A stretch of DNA of 64,000 bases from Paenibacillus contaminans (GTDB lineage Bacteria > Bacillota > Bacilli > Paenibacillales > NBRC-103111): assembly GCF_003285015.1 (NCBI RefSeq), contig NZ_QMFB01000025.1, forward strand, positions 62,001 to 126,000, in the 5' to 3' direction. The notes beneath the pieces were generated by a model, which did no database searches, was not told the DNA's origin, and was given only the letters and a program-made list of their open reading frames with translations. Each line of letters opens with the position of its first letter. The first letter of the stretch is position 1. The translations under genes and the position numbers were made by a program. Positions 27,117 through 36,006 of this stretch are shown piece by piece.

Positions 27117-27467
27117 ATGAAAATACGAGATATCATCGAAGGCAAAAAAGAGTGGCGAGCGCACGTGGCGCGTGTCAAAGCGCTTCCGCAAGATTATCAG
27201 ATCGTTTATAAAGAGATTCAAAAATATCTCTTTAAGGTCGGCCCTCTTGAGCTAACCGAGGGGACGGGTTTGCTCTCGGGGATTATCGATCTTTTTGAAG
27301 AGGGAGCGGCCTTGGGGAAAGGGGTGCTCGAAGTGACGGGCAGTGACGTAGCGGCTTTTTGCGACGATCTAATCAAAGATTCAAAAACTTACGCGGATAT
27401 CTATCAAGAATCTGTTGGCCAAGAAGGTCATAAGGCCATGAAAAAGGTTGCGGATAAAGAAAAGTAA
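27117..27467 (+). CDS. DUF1048 family protein, second of two
   Basis: The 116-residue product starts after AGGAGGAGAATAAA. It shares the layout of its upstream neighbour: RVKALPQDYQIVYKEIQ, LSGIIDLFEEGAALG and VTGSDVAAFCDDLI. It is mostly helical and soluble. Twelve bases separate it from the first copy and 15 from the ABC ATPase gene, so it belongs to the same operon. The two proteins may form a heterodimer; this is inference. Confidence 0.9.
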   Translation: MKIRDIIEGKKEWRAHVARVKALPQDYQIVYKEIQKYLFKVGPLELTEGTGLLSGIIDLFEEGAALGKGVLEVTGSDVAAFCDDLIKDSKTYADIYQESVGQEGHKAMKKVADKEK

Positions 27468-27482
27468 AAGGGGGATGTCGGG

Positions 27483-28241
27483 ATGAAAAAAGCAATTGAA
27501 GTCAGAGGTCTGCGAAAGTCTTTCAAGGACAAAGAAGTCCTAAAGGGCGTCGATTTTGAAGTGAAGCAAGGTGAGATTTACGCCCTGCTTGGCTCCAACG
27601 GCGCGGGCAAGACGACGATTGTCAGAATTCTCACCACGCTGCTCAAACAGGACGGAGGCACCGCCGTCGTAAACGGATTTGACGTCGCGTCAAAACCCGA
27701 GAATGTGCGGCGTGCGATCAGTCTGACCGGGCAATTTGCGGCGGTGGATGAGGTTTTGACCGGGCGGGAAAATCTGATCATGATTGCCAAGCTGCGGCAT
27801 CTGGATCATCCGCGTCAAGTTGCGGACGATTTGCTGAAACGTTTCGGCTTAACTGACGCGGCCGACCGTAAGCCATCTACTTATTCGGGCGGTATGCGCC
27901 GCAGGCTCGACATCGCCTTGAGCCTTGTGGGAAAACCGCAGATCATCTTCCTCGACGAGCCAACCACCGGGCTTGACCCCGAGGCGCGTATCGAGGTTTG
28001 GAAGATTGTAAAGGAGCTTGCCGATGGCGGCACGACGGTATTCCTGACTACGCAGTATTTAGAGGAAGCCGAGCAGCTTGCCGACCGAATTGCCATTCTG
28101 CACGAGGGCAGGATTATCGCCGGCGGTACGCTCGCGGAGCTGAAAAAGCTGTTCCCGAAAGCGAAGGTAGAGTATGTTGAAAAACAGCCGACATTGGAGG
28201 AAGTATTCCTCGCAATCATCGGTAAAAAGGAGGCCATGTAA
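27483..28241 (+). CDS. ABC transporter ATP-binding protein (DrrA-like exporter)
   Basis: The 252-residue ATPase starts after AAGGGGGATGTCGGG. Walker A GSNGAGKTT (about 37-45), signature YSGGM (about 138), Walker B IIFLDEPTTGLD (about 157-168) and the switch His region FLTTQYLEEAEQLADR are all intact. Its order resembles DrrA-type drug or antibiotic exporters. The permease follows without a gap (stop at 28241, ATG at 28242). Confidence 0.95.
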   Translation: MKKAIEVRGLRKSFKDKEVLKGVDFEVKQGEIYALLGSNGAGKTTIVRILTTLLKQDGGTAVVNGFDVASKPENVRRAISLTGQFAAVDEVLTGRENLIMIAKLRHLDHPRQVADDLLKRFGLTDAADRKPSTYSGGMRRRLDIALSLVGKPQIIFLDEPTTGLDPEARIEVWKIVKELADGGTTVFLTTQYLEEAEQLADRIAILHEGRIIAGGTLAELKKLFPKAKVEYVEKQPTLEEVFLAIIGKKEAM

Positions 28242-29012
28242 ATGGAGTCGGCAAAAAATCATTTTTTCAGCGACATGAGCGTTATGCTTGGACGTTCCAT
28301 GCGTCATATTTTCCGCAGTATGGACACCATCTTCACGGTTTGCATCACTCCGATTGCAATGATGCTGCTGTTCGTCTATGTGTTTGGCGGCGCAATCCAA
28401 ACCGGTACGGATAACTATGTGAATTACCTGCTGCCTGGCATATTGCTTATGGCTATTGCCAGCGGGGTGGCTTACGTGGCTTACCGCTTGTTTTTGGATA
28501 AGCAAAGGGGCATTATCGAACGATTCCACACCATGCCGATTGCGCGTTCCTCTGTGCTCTGGGGACACGTGCTGACCTCGGTGGTATCCAACGTCATTTC
28601 TGTTATCGTCATCATTCTCGTAGCGCTTATTATGGGCTTTCGCTCGTCGGCAGGGATACTGTCTTGGCTTGCCGTAGCAGGTATTCTCGTGCTTTTTACG
28701 CTGGCTTTGACTTGGATCGCGGCCATTGCCGGACTGTCTGCCAAAACAGTGGAAGGTGCAAGCGCCTTTTCCTACCCATTGATCTTCCTCCCGTTTATCA
28801 GCTCGGCGTTCGTGCCGACCGACTCGATGCCGAAAGTAGTTCGTGCCTTTGCCGAAAACCAGCCGGTGACCTCTATCGTAGAAACCATCCGTGCACTATT
28901 GTCAAGTCAACCGGTAGGCAATGATATTTGGGTAGCTTTAGCTTGGTGCTTAGGGATAATGATCGTCTCATATCTATTTGCGGTGCGCACATACAAACGG
29001 AATGCAGCTTAA
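28242..29012 (+). CDS. ABC-2 type transporter permease
   Basis: This 256-residue protein has six predicted membrane helices and the ABC-2 C-terminal pattern GASAFSYPLIFLPFISSAFV followed by PTDSMP. Paired with the ATPase it forms an exporter, probably of a hydrophobic drug sensed by the PadR repressor. It is the last gene of the five-gene operon. The downstream 570 bases hold only repeat and transposase remnants. Confidence 0.93.
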   Translation: MESAKNHFFSDMSVMLGRSMRHIFRSMDTIFTVCITPIAMMLLFVYVFGGAIQTGTDNYVNYLLPGILLMAIASGVAYVAYRLFLDKQRGIIERFHTMPIARSSVLWGHVLTSVVSNVISVIVIILVALIMGFRSSAGILSWLAVAGILVLFTLALTWIAAIAGLSAKTVEGASAFSYPLIFLPFISSAFVPTDSMPKVVRAFAENQPVTSIVETIRALLSSQPVGNDIWVALAWCLGIMIVSYLFAVRTYKRNAA

Positions 29013-29164
29013 TGTTTGGATGCATGATAGTGATAACGGTCAACAAAAACATCAAGTAACGGCTCTCCACAATGTCGAAGCGCTAGCTTCAACGGATTTA
29101 CTCGTTGAGATCAGGACCGTCGCATTGTTCTCTTTTTTGTTGAAGAAGGCATCAAACGCGGATG

Positions 29165-29255
29165 CCGTTACGCTACGGGTACGATAGTGTAGTAAAAAAC
29201 AGCGGCGTCTAAGACTTTTTTTAAAGTCCTAGCTTGCCGCTATTTTGTCTGTCTT
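29165..29255 (+). repeat. Dispersed repeat, left end plus divergent hairpin
   Basis: CGCTACGGGTACGATAGTG is a good left end. The following hairpin (AGCGGC.../...GCCGCT, about 29200-29250, with an inner AAGACTTT/AAAGTCCT part) is not of the usual two classes, and no right end is seen. It may terminate the efflux operon. Confidence 0.5.
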
Positions 29256-29448
29256 ACCAGTATTGATGACCTTTAACTGAATTGAAATCCTCTTTGTGGA
29301 CATACTTAATGCCGCTTATGCTTATATAAGTAAAGTGGTGTTCATTAAATCCAGTTGATTATTTCAAGCAGGTGCTCGTCTGATCGCTTGTCCAGTTAAC
29401 CGTTATGAAGCTATCGAAAGTGGAGTGACGTCTGCCTATTCGGAATAA

Positions 29449-29570
29449 CGAAGGTGCTGTCCCGGCTGCGGACAAAGGCGTAAAAACTACCACAGGAAGC
29501 GGAAGTGCTTCATTGAGTGCGGCCGGCATGAGACCTATAATGTGGATGTCAACAAAAACATCCTAATTAT
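29449..29570 (+). pseudogene. Relic of a TnpB/IS605 OrfB-like C-terminal zinc ribbon
   Basis: After an in-frame TAA at 29446, the frame reads a Cys-rich stretch CCPGCGQRR, then KCFIECGRHE, then NVDVNKNIL. That spacing (C-x2-C ... C-x3-C followed by a D-x-N-x-N-I tail) is that of the OrfB/TnpB zinc ribbon and the final RuvC-type Asp. Only about 40 codons survive. The frame continues without a stop into the dioxygenase gene. The rest of the 29013-29586 gap has no gene I could support. Confidence 0.6.
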
Positions 29571-29586
29571 CGAGGAGTGGTCAGAC

Positions 29587-30354
29587 ATGACGACATCTGG
29601 CGCAGAACCGAAAATCAAGCTTACTGAGGAGCAGTTAACGCATTACCAGGAAGAAGGCTATATCGTTCTAGAAAATCTTTTCTCCGGCGAGGAAATGGAC
29701 GCGATCCGTTCGATCATCGATGAGATCGATCAGAGCAAGAACTGCATGCCCGATAACCAAGATTTCAAAAAAGAGGTAGCTAATTTTACCGTCAACCTCA
29801 ACTTCCGCAGCCCTGAGCTGCAGCGTTTCATTGCCGATCAGCGGCTCGTGGACATTACTACGGCGATTTTGGGGCCGGACACGAAGCTGTACTGGGACCA
29901 ATCGGTCTACAAGCGCCCTGAAGCAAGCCGCGATTTTCCTTGGCATCAGGACAACGGCTACGGGCCGACCGAACCCGTTCACTATATAACCTGCTGGCTC
30001 GCGCTGGAGGACGCCACGATCGAGAACGGTTGCGTTTGGGTACAACCCGGCACACACAAGAAAGGATTTGTGCCGCATATCAGAACCGATATCGGCTACA
30101 TTTGTTACTACGGTGATATCGAGGGAATCCCGGTCGAGCTCAAAAAAGGATCTATGGTCGCGTTCAATTCCCTATTGTTCCACCGCAGCACGCCAAACCG
30201 CAGCAAAACGCAGACGCGCAAAGGCTATGTCATCCAGTACTCCGTGGACGGTGCGTACAATCCGGAAACCGGCGAAGTCTTCCGGAACGGTCCACTCATT
30301 GCCAAAGATGGGAAAGCCGTTTATAAGGACTTCGTGCCGAGGGAGAACTGCTGA
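29587..30354 (+). CDS. Phytanoyl-CoA dioxygenase (PhyH) family protein, first
   Basis: The ATG at 29587 has GAGGAG 10 bases upstream; the in-frame GTG at 29542 lies in the transposase relic and is rejected. The 255-residue protein is an Fe(II)/2-oxoglutarate oxygenase: HxD in FPWHQDNGYG, the segment ENGCVWVQPGTHKKG, and a distal His with Arg in LFHRSTPNRS. It probably hydroxylates a small metabolite. Downstream are a DUF1450 gene and an AraC regulator. Confidence 0.9.
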   Translation: MTTSGAEPKIKLTEEQLTHYQEEGYIVLENLFSGEEMDAIRSIIDEIDQSKNCMPDNQDFKKEVANFTVNLNFRSPELQRFIADQRLVDITTAILGPDTKLYWDQSVYKRPEASRDFPWHQDNGYGPTEPVHYITCWLALEDATIENGCVWVQPGTHKKGFVPHIRTDIGYICYYGDIEGIPVELKKGSMVAFNSLLFHRSTPNRSKTQTRKGYVIQYSVDGAYNPETGEVFRNGPLIAKDGKAVYKDFVPRENC

Positions 30355-30390
30355 TCGAACGACAGACGGGCTTCGGGGGAGGAGATCGGG

Positions 30391-30630
30391 TTGGGAGTAC
30401 AAATCACTTGCTGCATCAATAATTTGTCGCAGCACCAATACGGCGAACAGCTGAACCGACTGGCTGCGGAAGGCGCGAAAATCCAGGTTGAGCGATGCTT
30501 ATCGCAATGCGTTGGATGCAGAAGACAACCTTCCTTCATGGCTCACGGCAAGTGGTTCTGGGTAGACTCGTGCGAAGAGATCGTGGAGGCGGCCTATACG
30601 TATGGAAGGAAACCGGCTGAGCGTTCATAA
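30391..30630 (+). CDS. DUF1450 (YuzB-like) family protein
   Basis: A TTG start follows GGAGGAG. The 79-residue protein matches the YuzB layout: CINNLSQ near the N-terminus, a Cys cluster VERCLSQCVGC, then the HGKWFWVDSCEEIVEAAYTY segment. The Cys pattern suggests redox or metal binding but the function is unknown. It is 36 bases after the dioxygenase gene and 14 before the AraC gene, so probably co-transcribed. Confidence 0.82.
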   Translation: MGVQITCCINNLSQHQYGEQLNRLAAEGAKIQVERCLSQCVGCRRQPSFMAHGKWFWVDSCEEIVEAAYTYGRKPAERS

Positions 30631-30644
30631 CGGGGTGAAATTAG

Positions 30645-31496
30645 ATGTCGACAGTGCCGATGGATTGGGTGCAGGGGCCCTGGTTAGTTCAGTTTCATAG
30701 CGTGAGTATAGCCGCTTATAACGCGCTCTGCCTGGAAAACAGAGAATTTCCGCACTGGATTATAAGCTACGTCAAGGAAGGGAATGTCACAACGACCAGC
30801 GGAGGCGAGTCGCATACGGTGCGATCGGGTGATATGATGCTGCATCCGCCGCATCTGCCGTTCTCGGAGTATTCGGTTACGAAAGGCGTCCATTTGTGGA
30901 TGCATGTAAGCATCCAATGCGCGCAACATCTGGAGCTGCTGCAGTTGTACCGGGTGCCACCCGTCGTGACAATACCGGAGCCTGCGCGCTATGAGGCGGC
31001 ATTTATGCGGCTGCTGACCGTTTGGGACAATCCGGGGGTTCCGTTCCGGGATTTGAGGCTGACATCGGGCATGCTGCAGCTGATGGAGCACGTCCTTTCC
31101 GGCTGGGAAAAGGCGGGCAGCCCGGAACGTTCCGAAGCCTACGATTCCGCACGCGACAGATTCGCCCGGCTGATCGGGCACATGTCGGTCCGGCTGCACG
31201 AGAAGCTGTCCCGTGGAGACTTGGCGGCGCTCGTCAGTTTGAGTCCGAATTATTTGGACCGCGCCTTCGAGCGGGAGTTCGGGCTAACGCCGATGCAGAT
31301 GCTGCGAGAAATGCGGCTCAAGCGCGCCAAGCAGCTTCTAGAGCAGTCGGAGGCGACACTTGAAGCGATTGCTGACAATTGCGGGATGGCGGATGCCTCC
31401 TACTTGTGCAAGCAGTATAAGAAACAATACGGCATGCTGCCGGGCGAATACCGCGAATCGTTCCGGCAAAAGCGGAACTACAATTTGTACGGCTGA
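30645..31496 (+). CDS. AraC family transcriptional regulator with cupin-type sensor
   Basis: The 283-residue protein has an N-terminal cupin-like ligand domain (HTVRSGDMMLHPPHLPFSEY, about 57-76) and a C-terminal double helix-turn-helix (about 185-275) with LSPNYLDRAFEREFGLTP and CGMADASYLCKQYKKQYG. Size and order are those of sugar-responsive AraC regulators in Paenibacillus. It probably controls the upstream dioxygenase gene. Confidence 0.92.
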   Translation: MSTVPMDWVQGPWLVQFHSVSIAAYNALCLENREFPHWIISYVKEGNVTTTSGGESHTVRSGDMMLHPPHLPFSEYSVTKGVHLWMHVSIQCAQHLELLQLYRVPPVVTIPEPARYEAAFMRLLTVWDNPGVPFRDLRLTSGMLQLMEHVLSGWEKAGSPERSEAYDSARDRFARLIGHMSVRLHEKLSRGDLAALVSLSPNYLDRAFEREFGLTPMQMLREMRLKRAKQLLEQSEATLEAIADNCGMADASYLCKQYKKQYGMLPGEYRESFRQKRNYNLYG

Positions 31497-31646
31497 GGAA
31501 ATGCGGAAGTTTTGGTGCAAGAGCTTCATCCCATGTCCATTTAGAACCTATAATAGCATTGATGAAGAGCTTGCGCCTTAACCCAACAGTTGAACTGATC
31601 AATAAATTAAGGAGGACCTAATATTTACCACTAGGAGGAACCATGG

Positions 31647-32591
31647 ATGAAAATGGGTAATAGTATGCGAGTATATGAAATCGCGGAAGGTTGGGGAAAG
31701 CTGCCGCCGCACATTAAATTTGGTTACACGCACGGCATTGTAGTAGATAGCAAGGACAATGTTTACGTATTTCATACAGAGAAACATCCGGTCGTTGTAT
31801 TTGATAGAGAAGGGAACTTTCTTTCTTCTTGGGGAGAAGAGCTATTTGACGGGGGAGCGCATGGTTTTTATTTGCACAGCGAAAATGGGCGTGAAGTGTT
31901 ATACACAACCGATGTGAACAAAGGACGAATGGTGAAAACTACGCTTACCGGTGAAGTGCTTCTGGAAATCGGTACACCTGATCTCCCGAACATATACGAC
32001 AGTGAACGAAAGTTTATACCGACGGATGTTTGCGTGGCGCCGAACGGCGATATTTATATTGCTGACGGATACGGACAACATTATATTCATCAGTATACTG
32101 CAGATGCGGCATACATCCGTTCGTGGGGCGGGTTAGGCAATGGCGTCGGCGAGTTCCTGTCTCCACATGGTATTTCAGTTAATATTAGAAGCGGTGAACC
32201 GGAGCTTTATATTGCCGACCGTGGAAACCATCGGATTCAGGTTTTTACCTTGGATGGGAAGCATAAAAGATTCATCGATAACGATATGGATAAGCCGGAC
32301 AATTTTTACTTTTTCGACGACGAGTTATATTTTCCAGATCTCAACAGCCGTGTAACCATATTCGACAAACATGATCAACTGATTTGTCACTTGGGAGAAG
32401 ATCAACAAGCTTACAAGCAGAAAGGTTGGCCGAATTTGCCGGATGAATATTATCGAACCGATCGGTTTAGTTCACCTCACGGGGTATGTGTCGATTCACA
32501 TGGCGACGTATATGTTGCCGAATGGACGGTTAATGGCCGTGTCACTAAACTAGAGCGTGTCTTCAATCCTAATGTAACCATAACAAAATAG
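31647..32591 (+). CDS. NHL-repeat six-bladed beta-propeller protein
   Basis: AGGAGG precedes the ATG at 31647. The 314-residue protein has repeated blades with the NHL pattern: HGIVVDSKDNVYVF, DVCVAPNGDIYIADGYG, HGISV...ELYIADRGNHRIQVF and HGVCVDSHGDVYVAEW. No signal peptide is seen. Cytoplasmic NHL propellers of this type are often annotated as peptidyl-amidoglycolate lyase-like; activity here is uncertain. It follows the AraC gene by 150 bases. Confidence 0.85.
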   Translation: MKMGNSMRVYEIAEGWGKLPPHIKFGYTHGIVVDSKDNVYVFHTEKHPVVVFDREGNFLSSWGEELFDGGAHGFYLHSENGREVLYTTDVNKGRMVKTTLTGEVLLEIGTPDLPNIYDSERKFIPTDVCVAPNGDIYIADGYGQHYIHQYTADAAYIRSWGGLGNGVGEFLSPHGISVNIRSGEPELYIADRGNHRIQVFTLDGKHKRFIDNDMDKPDNFYFFDDELYFPDLNSRVTIFDKHDQLICHLGEDQQAYKQKGWPNLPDEYYRTDRFSSPHGVCVDSHGDVYVAEWTVNGRVTKLERVFNPNVTITK

Positions 32592-32685
32592 AGGCCAGTG
32601 GTACAATCATATTAAATATCGTGACAAAGCAGCATAATAGGATGTACTTATATTATTATGGGACTGTCGGACGACAAGAACATAG

Positions 32686-33012
32686 TCCGATTTAAACCCG
32701 CATCGCACTCCTTGGTATGCAAAAGTTTTTGCCATATGTGTTGTTGCCTATGCCTTTAGCCCGATTGATTTAATTCCAGACTTTATCCCGATATTAGGAT
32801 ATCTGGATGATGTGATACTAATTCCACTTGGCGTTGCGCTTGCATTGAAAATGATACCTAATGCAGTTGTTCAAGAGTGTACAGTAAAAGCCGAGGACCG
32901 AATAAAAAATGGAAAGCCGAAAAATTGGCTTGTAGGAAGTTTAATTATCTTAGTGTGGATAGTGATTATTCTATGGATTTCTATAGCCGCATATCGGCAT
33001 TGGTTCAACTAG
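32686..33012 (+). pseudogene. DUF1232 (YkvA-like) membrane protein lacking its N-terminus
   Basis: From just after a TAG at 32683 the frame reads HRTPWYAKVFAICVVAYAF, then SPIDLIPDFIPILGYLDD, the hallmark of YkvA/DUF1232, then a terminal membrane helix. No ATG, GTG or TTG occurs in frame before 32812, which is inside the conserved domain, and the usual 25-30 residue N-terminus is missing. The gene is therefore truncated or depends on an unusual start. Confidence 0.7.
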
Positions 33013-33047
33013 TTGAACTTTAGGATCTTGAACGGAGGATCTGGATA

Positions 33048-33572
33048 ATGACATTCAAACGATCAACATTTAAAGTCCGAACGGTAGCCGAGATTACAGA
33101 ACCATTTACAAGTAAATCGCGGGAAATATCTGGTTATATGCGTAGTAAACTATGTGCGCTACCTCTTGATGTCGTACAAGTAATAAATATAATGCAGCAT
33201 TTGACAGGCAAAGAAATTGCCGCTGAAATGGTGTTTTGTGATGACAGAGGTGACAATCAGTACAGTGAATATGAGAGCCTCGAAAAACGCTATGTGCAAA
33301 TTGCTAGGAACGGACAAGGTGATGCCTGGTTGATGAATCTGGCCGACGGACTAATCTCCTTTTTTGATCACGATCGTATCGACCCTGTGGTTTCACCGCT
33401 ATTCATTGATTTTTGGCGGTTTCTGCAATTGGCTGACTTGATTCGCCAATATGAGCAAATTGCGGATGGGGTGGATCATTTTGAGGAAAGTGCGGAATAC
33501 ATGGAATTAATCGAACAATTAAGTATGATACACCCCAATTTGCCCGAAAATTACCCTTTTGATTTTGTGTAG
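33048..33572 (+). CDS. Hypothetical protein, 174 residues
   Basis: The start follows ACGGAGGATCTGGATA. The protein is soluble and acidic at its C-terminus. The segment GDAWLMNLADGLISFFDHD resembles SUKH/SMI1-type immunity folds, but too weakly for assignment. No catalytic motif was found. A class A repeat lies about 90 bases downstream. Confidence 0.65.
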   Translation: MTFKRSTFKVRTVAEITEPFTSKSREISGYMRSKLCALPLDVVQVINIMQHLTGKEIAAEMVFCDDRGDNQYSEYESLEKRYVQIARNGQGDAWLMNLADGLISFFDHDRIDPVVSPLFIDFWRFLQLADLIRQYEQIADGVDHFEESAEYMELIEQLSMIHPNLPENYPFDFV

Positions 33573-33659
33573 CTGCAAAACAATTCGAGGATCAACGGAA
33601 GATGTTCGAGAAGTATTCATATCAGAAGATCTAACTGAACTATCGGATACGAAAGTTGA

Positions 33660-33700
33660 ATCACCAGAAAGGCCGCCGATTACTCGGCAGCCTTATGTAC
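33660..33700 (+). repeat. Dispersed repeat copy 3 (class A hairpin only)
   Basis: AAAGGCCGCCGA pairs with TCGGCAGCCTT (33668-33693). Neither end motif is conserved. Confidence 0.55.
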
Positions 33701-33734
33701 ATAGTATGGAAGCTTGATTCTGATTTTGAAATTT

Positions 33735-34067
33735 CTAGGAATCGTAACGGCGGCCGTTCATATAAAAATTGTCCTCGCGGCCAACCCGGAAGGAAATTTC
33801 CAGATCGGGTATACCGAGCGACCGGACATGTCTATCGATTGCTTCGGCCATCTTATCCCGCACTTCGTCCCCCCGCTCAAACCACCATACGTCGATGAAA
33901 GGGTACGAATCGGTATACTTCCCGTCGAATATTGCGGTGACGTGCAGGCACTCTAAGGTAAAATTATCCGTTCCGCATTGGCATATTGCGGCCATCTCTT
34001 CTACGAGCGGCACGCTAATCGCACGTATCCCCTCGGCTGGAATTCCTCTAAAAATTAATTGCGGCAT
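33735..34067 (-). CDS. DUF1904 family protein
   Basis: The ATG at 34067 has AGGAGG 8 bases upstream; a longer frame to 34160 runs into repeat sequence and is rejected. The 110-residue product begins MPQLIFRGIPAEGI and contains CGTDNFTLECLHVTAIFDG and YPFIDVWWFERG, the DUF1904 pattern (tautomerase-like small fold). The function is unknown. It is transcribed on the minus strand, while the flanking repeat copies read on the plus strand. Confidence 0.85.
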   Translation of the reverse strand: MPQLIFRGIPAEGIRAISVPLVEEMAAICQCGTDNFTLECLHVTAIFDGKYTDSYPFIDVWWFERGDEVRDKMAEAIDRHVRSLGIPDLEISFRVGREDNFYMNGRRYDS

Positions 34068-34159
34068 CCAACATCCTCCTGTCGATATGACTTTAGCCTT
34101 TGTTATTATCTTATTGTATATGTACAAGTCTGTCTGTGGCAATTGATGAGCACTAAACA

Positions 34160-34235
34160 AAAGCGGTTAACGATTGCGGAGGAGCTTGCCTTGAGGCGGT
34201 TCCTCCTTCTTTTGTTGAAGTAACGAGCAGGATCC
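34160..34235 (+). repeat. Dispersed repeat copy 4 (class B hairpin)
   Basis: Left end GGTTAACGATTGCGGA, hairpin GGAGGAGCTTGCC/GGCGGTTCCTCC (34177-34205), and right end AAGTAACGAGCAGGAT. It lies between two minus-strand genes. Confidence 0.7.
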
Positions 34236-34244
34236 CATGGGGAT

Positions 34245-35288
34245 TCAGTTTTCAATTGGAATTTCCGCGCCGAGAAATACGATAGATGCGATTTCCTTAT
34301 CATTTATCACATTTTCAAACGTTTTGATCGTAAGTATTTGATTAGCTATACGATCCGCAACACTCATTCCGTTAAAAGTGCTGGTCGTTTCTGAGGTGCC
34401 ATCTTTATATTTTATCGTGATAGGGTATCTATCCAAATATTCATTTTCACTGGTTTGCTTTAGTTTACTGGCGGCTTCAGAGGCTTCGCTAATCTCTTTT
34501 GATGAACTGCTTTCAATCTTTAATGTAATTGAAATTGGCGAAACGGAGATCGATTTTATAACTGCCTTATAATCAAACATGGCAATGCTTTGATTAACAT
34601 TATATATTTTAGAGTATTCCTTGAAATCCAGCTTAAAAGTTGTTTCCCAAGAACCCGGTATGACCGTTTGAAAAATTCCCGGCAACGGATCAGCTGCTTG
34701 TAAATCTTTGAATTTGAAATGTGCTGTTTGGCCTGCCACTGAATTTTCTGTCATGATATTCATGACTAGACTAATTTTATTGTCGTTAGGATTTCCATCA
34801 TCCAGCACCTTGAATCCGGTACTACGAACCCCATGATCTTCTGTACTAATATTGGGATCCATAAAACGATATCGCGCTGCATTTAAAACAGTGCCTTCCG
34901 GAGCAGTAAAGTCCATTAAAATATAGATTAGATTGCTGTCGCCGATCACTTGTTTAATGGTAAGCGATCCACTCTCATTTACCACTTGCTTGTCAACCAC
35001 ATAAGCGCCATTTGACAAATATTGTGCCTGCTCATAACTTACCGGTTTAAGAAATTTCAAAAAAACTTCATCTAATTCTAGAAATGCGGCAGCAACAGCT
35101 GTTGTAGTTAAACAAACCATCAGGACGGCAGCGAGTACTGCAGGTCTTAAGCGTTTCAGTGGGGTGAATTTTTTGAGCCCCGTAGTTTCATTCTTGTTTT
35201 TCTCTAGAATTTTACGGAATATTTTTTCCTTTTGCTTATTTTTTGGCGTAAAAGCTTCAAATAGCTGATTGATATGTTTATCACTCAA
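34245..35288 (-). CDS. Anti-sigma factor-like membrane protein (DUF4179-type)
   Basis: A TTG start at 35288 has GGGAGGG upstream and overlaps the sigma-factor stop by 8 bases, implying coupled translation. The 347-residue protein has a short cytoplasmic N-terminus (about 45 residues, presumed sigma-binding), one membrane helix (about 50-68), and a large extracytoplasmic beta-rich region. It is the expected membrane-bound inhibitor of the adjacent ECF sigma factor. The signal it senses is unknown. Confidence 0.85.
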   Translation of the reverse strand: MSDKHINQLFEAFTPKNKQKEKIFRKILEKNKNETTGLKKFTPLKRLRPAVLAAVLMVCLTTTAVAAAFLELDEVFLKFLKPVSYEQAQYLSNGAYVVDKQVVNESGSLTIKQVIGDSNLIYILMDFTAPEGTVLNAARYRFMDPNISTEDHGVRSTGFKVLDDGNPNDNKISLVMNIMTENSVAGQTAHFKFKDLQAADPLPGIFQTVIPGSWETTFKLDFKEYSKIYNVNQSIAMFDYKAVIKSISVSPISITLKIESSSSKEISEASEAASKLKQTSENEYLDRYPITIKYKDGTSETTSTFNGMSVADRIANQILTIKTFENVINDKEIASIVFLGAEIPIEN

Positions 35289-35784
35289 AACAATGCCCTC
35301 CCAAGTCAATTTTAAGGCGTTTACGGCCTCTGGCTAGTTGCGTTTGGATCGTACTTTCTTTGTTTCCTAACATCTCTGAAATTTCTTTTACCGAGTACTC
35401 CTCGAAATAGTAAAGATATAAAACGGTTTTGTATTTTTCGGGAAGTGAAAGCAGTCTTGCAAGCACTTTCCCTGGGGGCTCATCACCATTCCAAGAGGGA
35501 ACTTCCGGTAAAGCATCTAAAGCCACGCGGCGGGTTTTCCACCAATTTTTAAGAACGTCTTTACAGTAGTTTCTGGTTGTTACCGTCAACCACGCTTTTT
35601 CATGCTCGCGGTCATTGAAAACCATTTGAGTTTTGATCAGTTTTAGAAATACAGATTGAACAGCGTCTTCTGCATCAACGGGATTTTTCAAATATATATA
35701 GCATAGTCTGTAAACTAGATCTGCATGCCGTTGATATAGTTCTGCCAATTCTTTATCCGTACGCAATAAAGAATTGTTCTCCAT
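35281..35784 (-). CDS. ECF RNA polymerase sigma factor (SigV/SigW-like)
   Basis: The start at 35784 has AGGAGG 7 bases upstream. The 167-residue protein has sigma region 2 (DLVYRLCYIYLKNPVDAEDAVQ) and region 4 (LPEKYKTVLYLYYFEE followed by SVKEISEMLGNKESTIQTQL). It likely drives an envelope-stress regulon and its own operon, held inactive by the membrane partner encoded next. Confidence 0.93.
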   Translation of the reverse strand: MENNSLLRTDKELAELYQRHADLVYRLCYIYLKNPVDAEDAVQSVFLKLIKTQMVFNDREHEKAWLTVTTRNYCKDVLKNWWKTRRVALDALPEVPSWNGDEPPGKVLARLLSLPEKYKTVLYLYYFEEYSVKEISEMLGNKESTIQTQLARGRKRLKIDLGGHCFE

Positions 35785-35974
35785 TTTTTCGCCTCCTGCA
35801 TATAACACGATTGGTGACTTGAAAAAATCCCATTATCCGTTTTTCTTTTTATAAAATAGTATCGGGAATACAGTCGGGAAACGGTTGTTTATTTACAAAA
35901 GGCTATCCCTATATAGAGGGATTGTTGTTCTATTTCCCGCTTTGAAGGTTGGGAAGGCAGGACGACATTGATCA

Positions 35975-36006
35975 GGCTAATACGAACGGGCAGTTTAGTT
36001 ATAATT
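35975..36006 (+). repeat. Dispersed repeat, right end only
   Basis: AATACGAACGGGCAGTTTAG with a short AT tail matches the right-end sequence; no hairpin precedes it. The surrounding gap 35785-36120 contains only AT-rich sequence, presumably the sigma and APH gene promoters. Confidence 0.5.

Noticed and set aside
29542..29586. GTG at 29542 as start of the PhyH gene
   Set aside because: It lies in the transposase relic; the ATG at 29587 has a proper GAGGAG site and begins closer to the conserved family start.
33048..33572. SUKH immunity protein of a toxin system
   Set aside because: Similarity is limited to one short segment and no toxin gene is adjacent.
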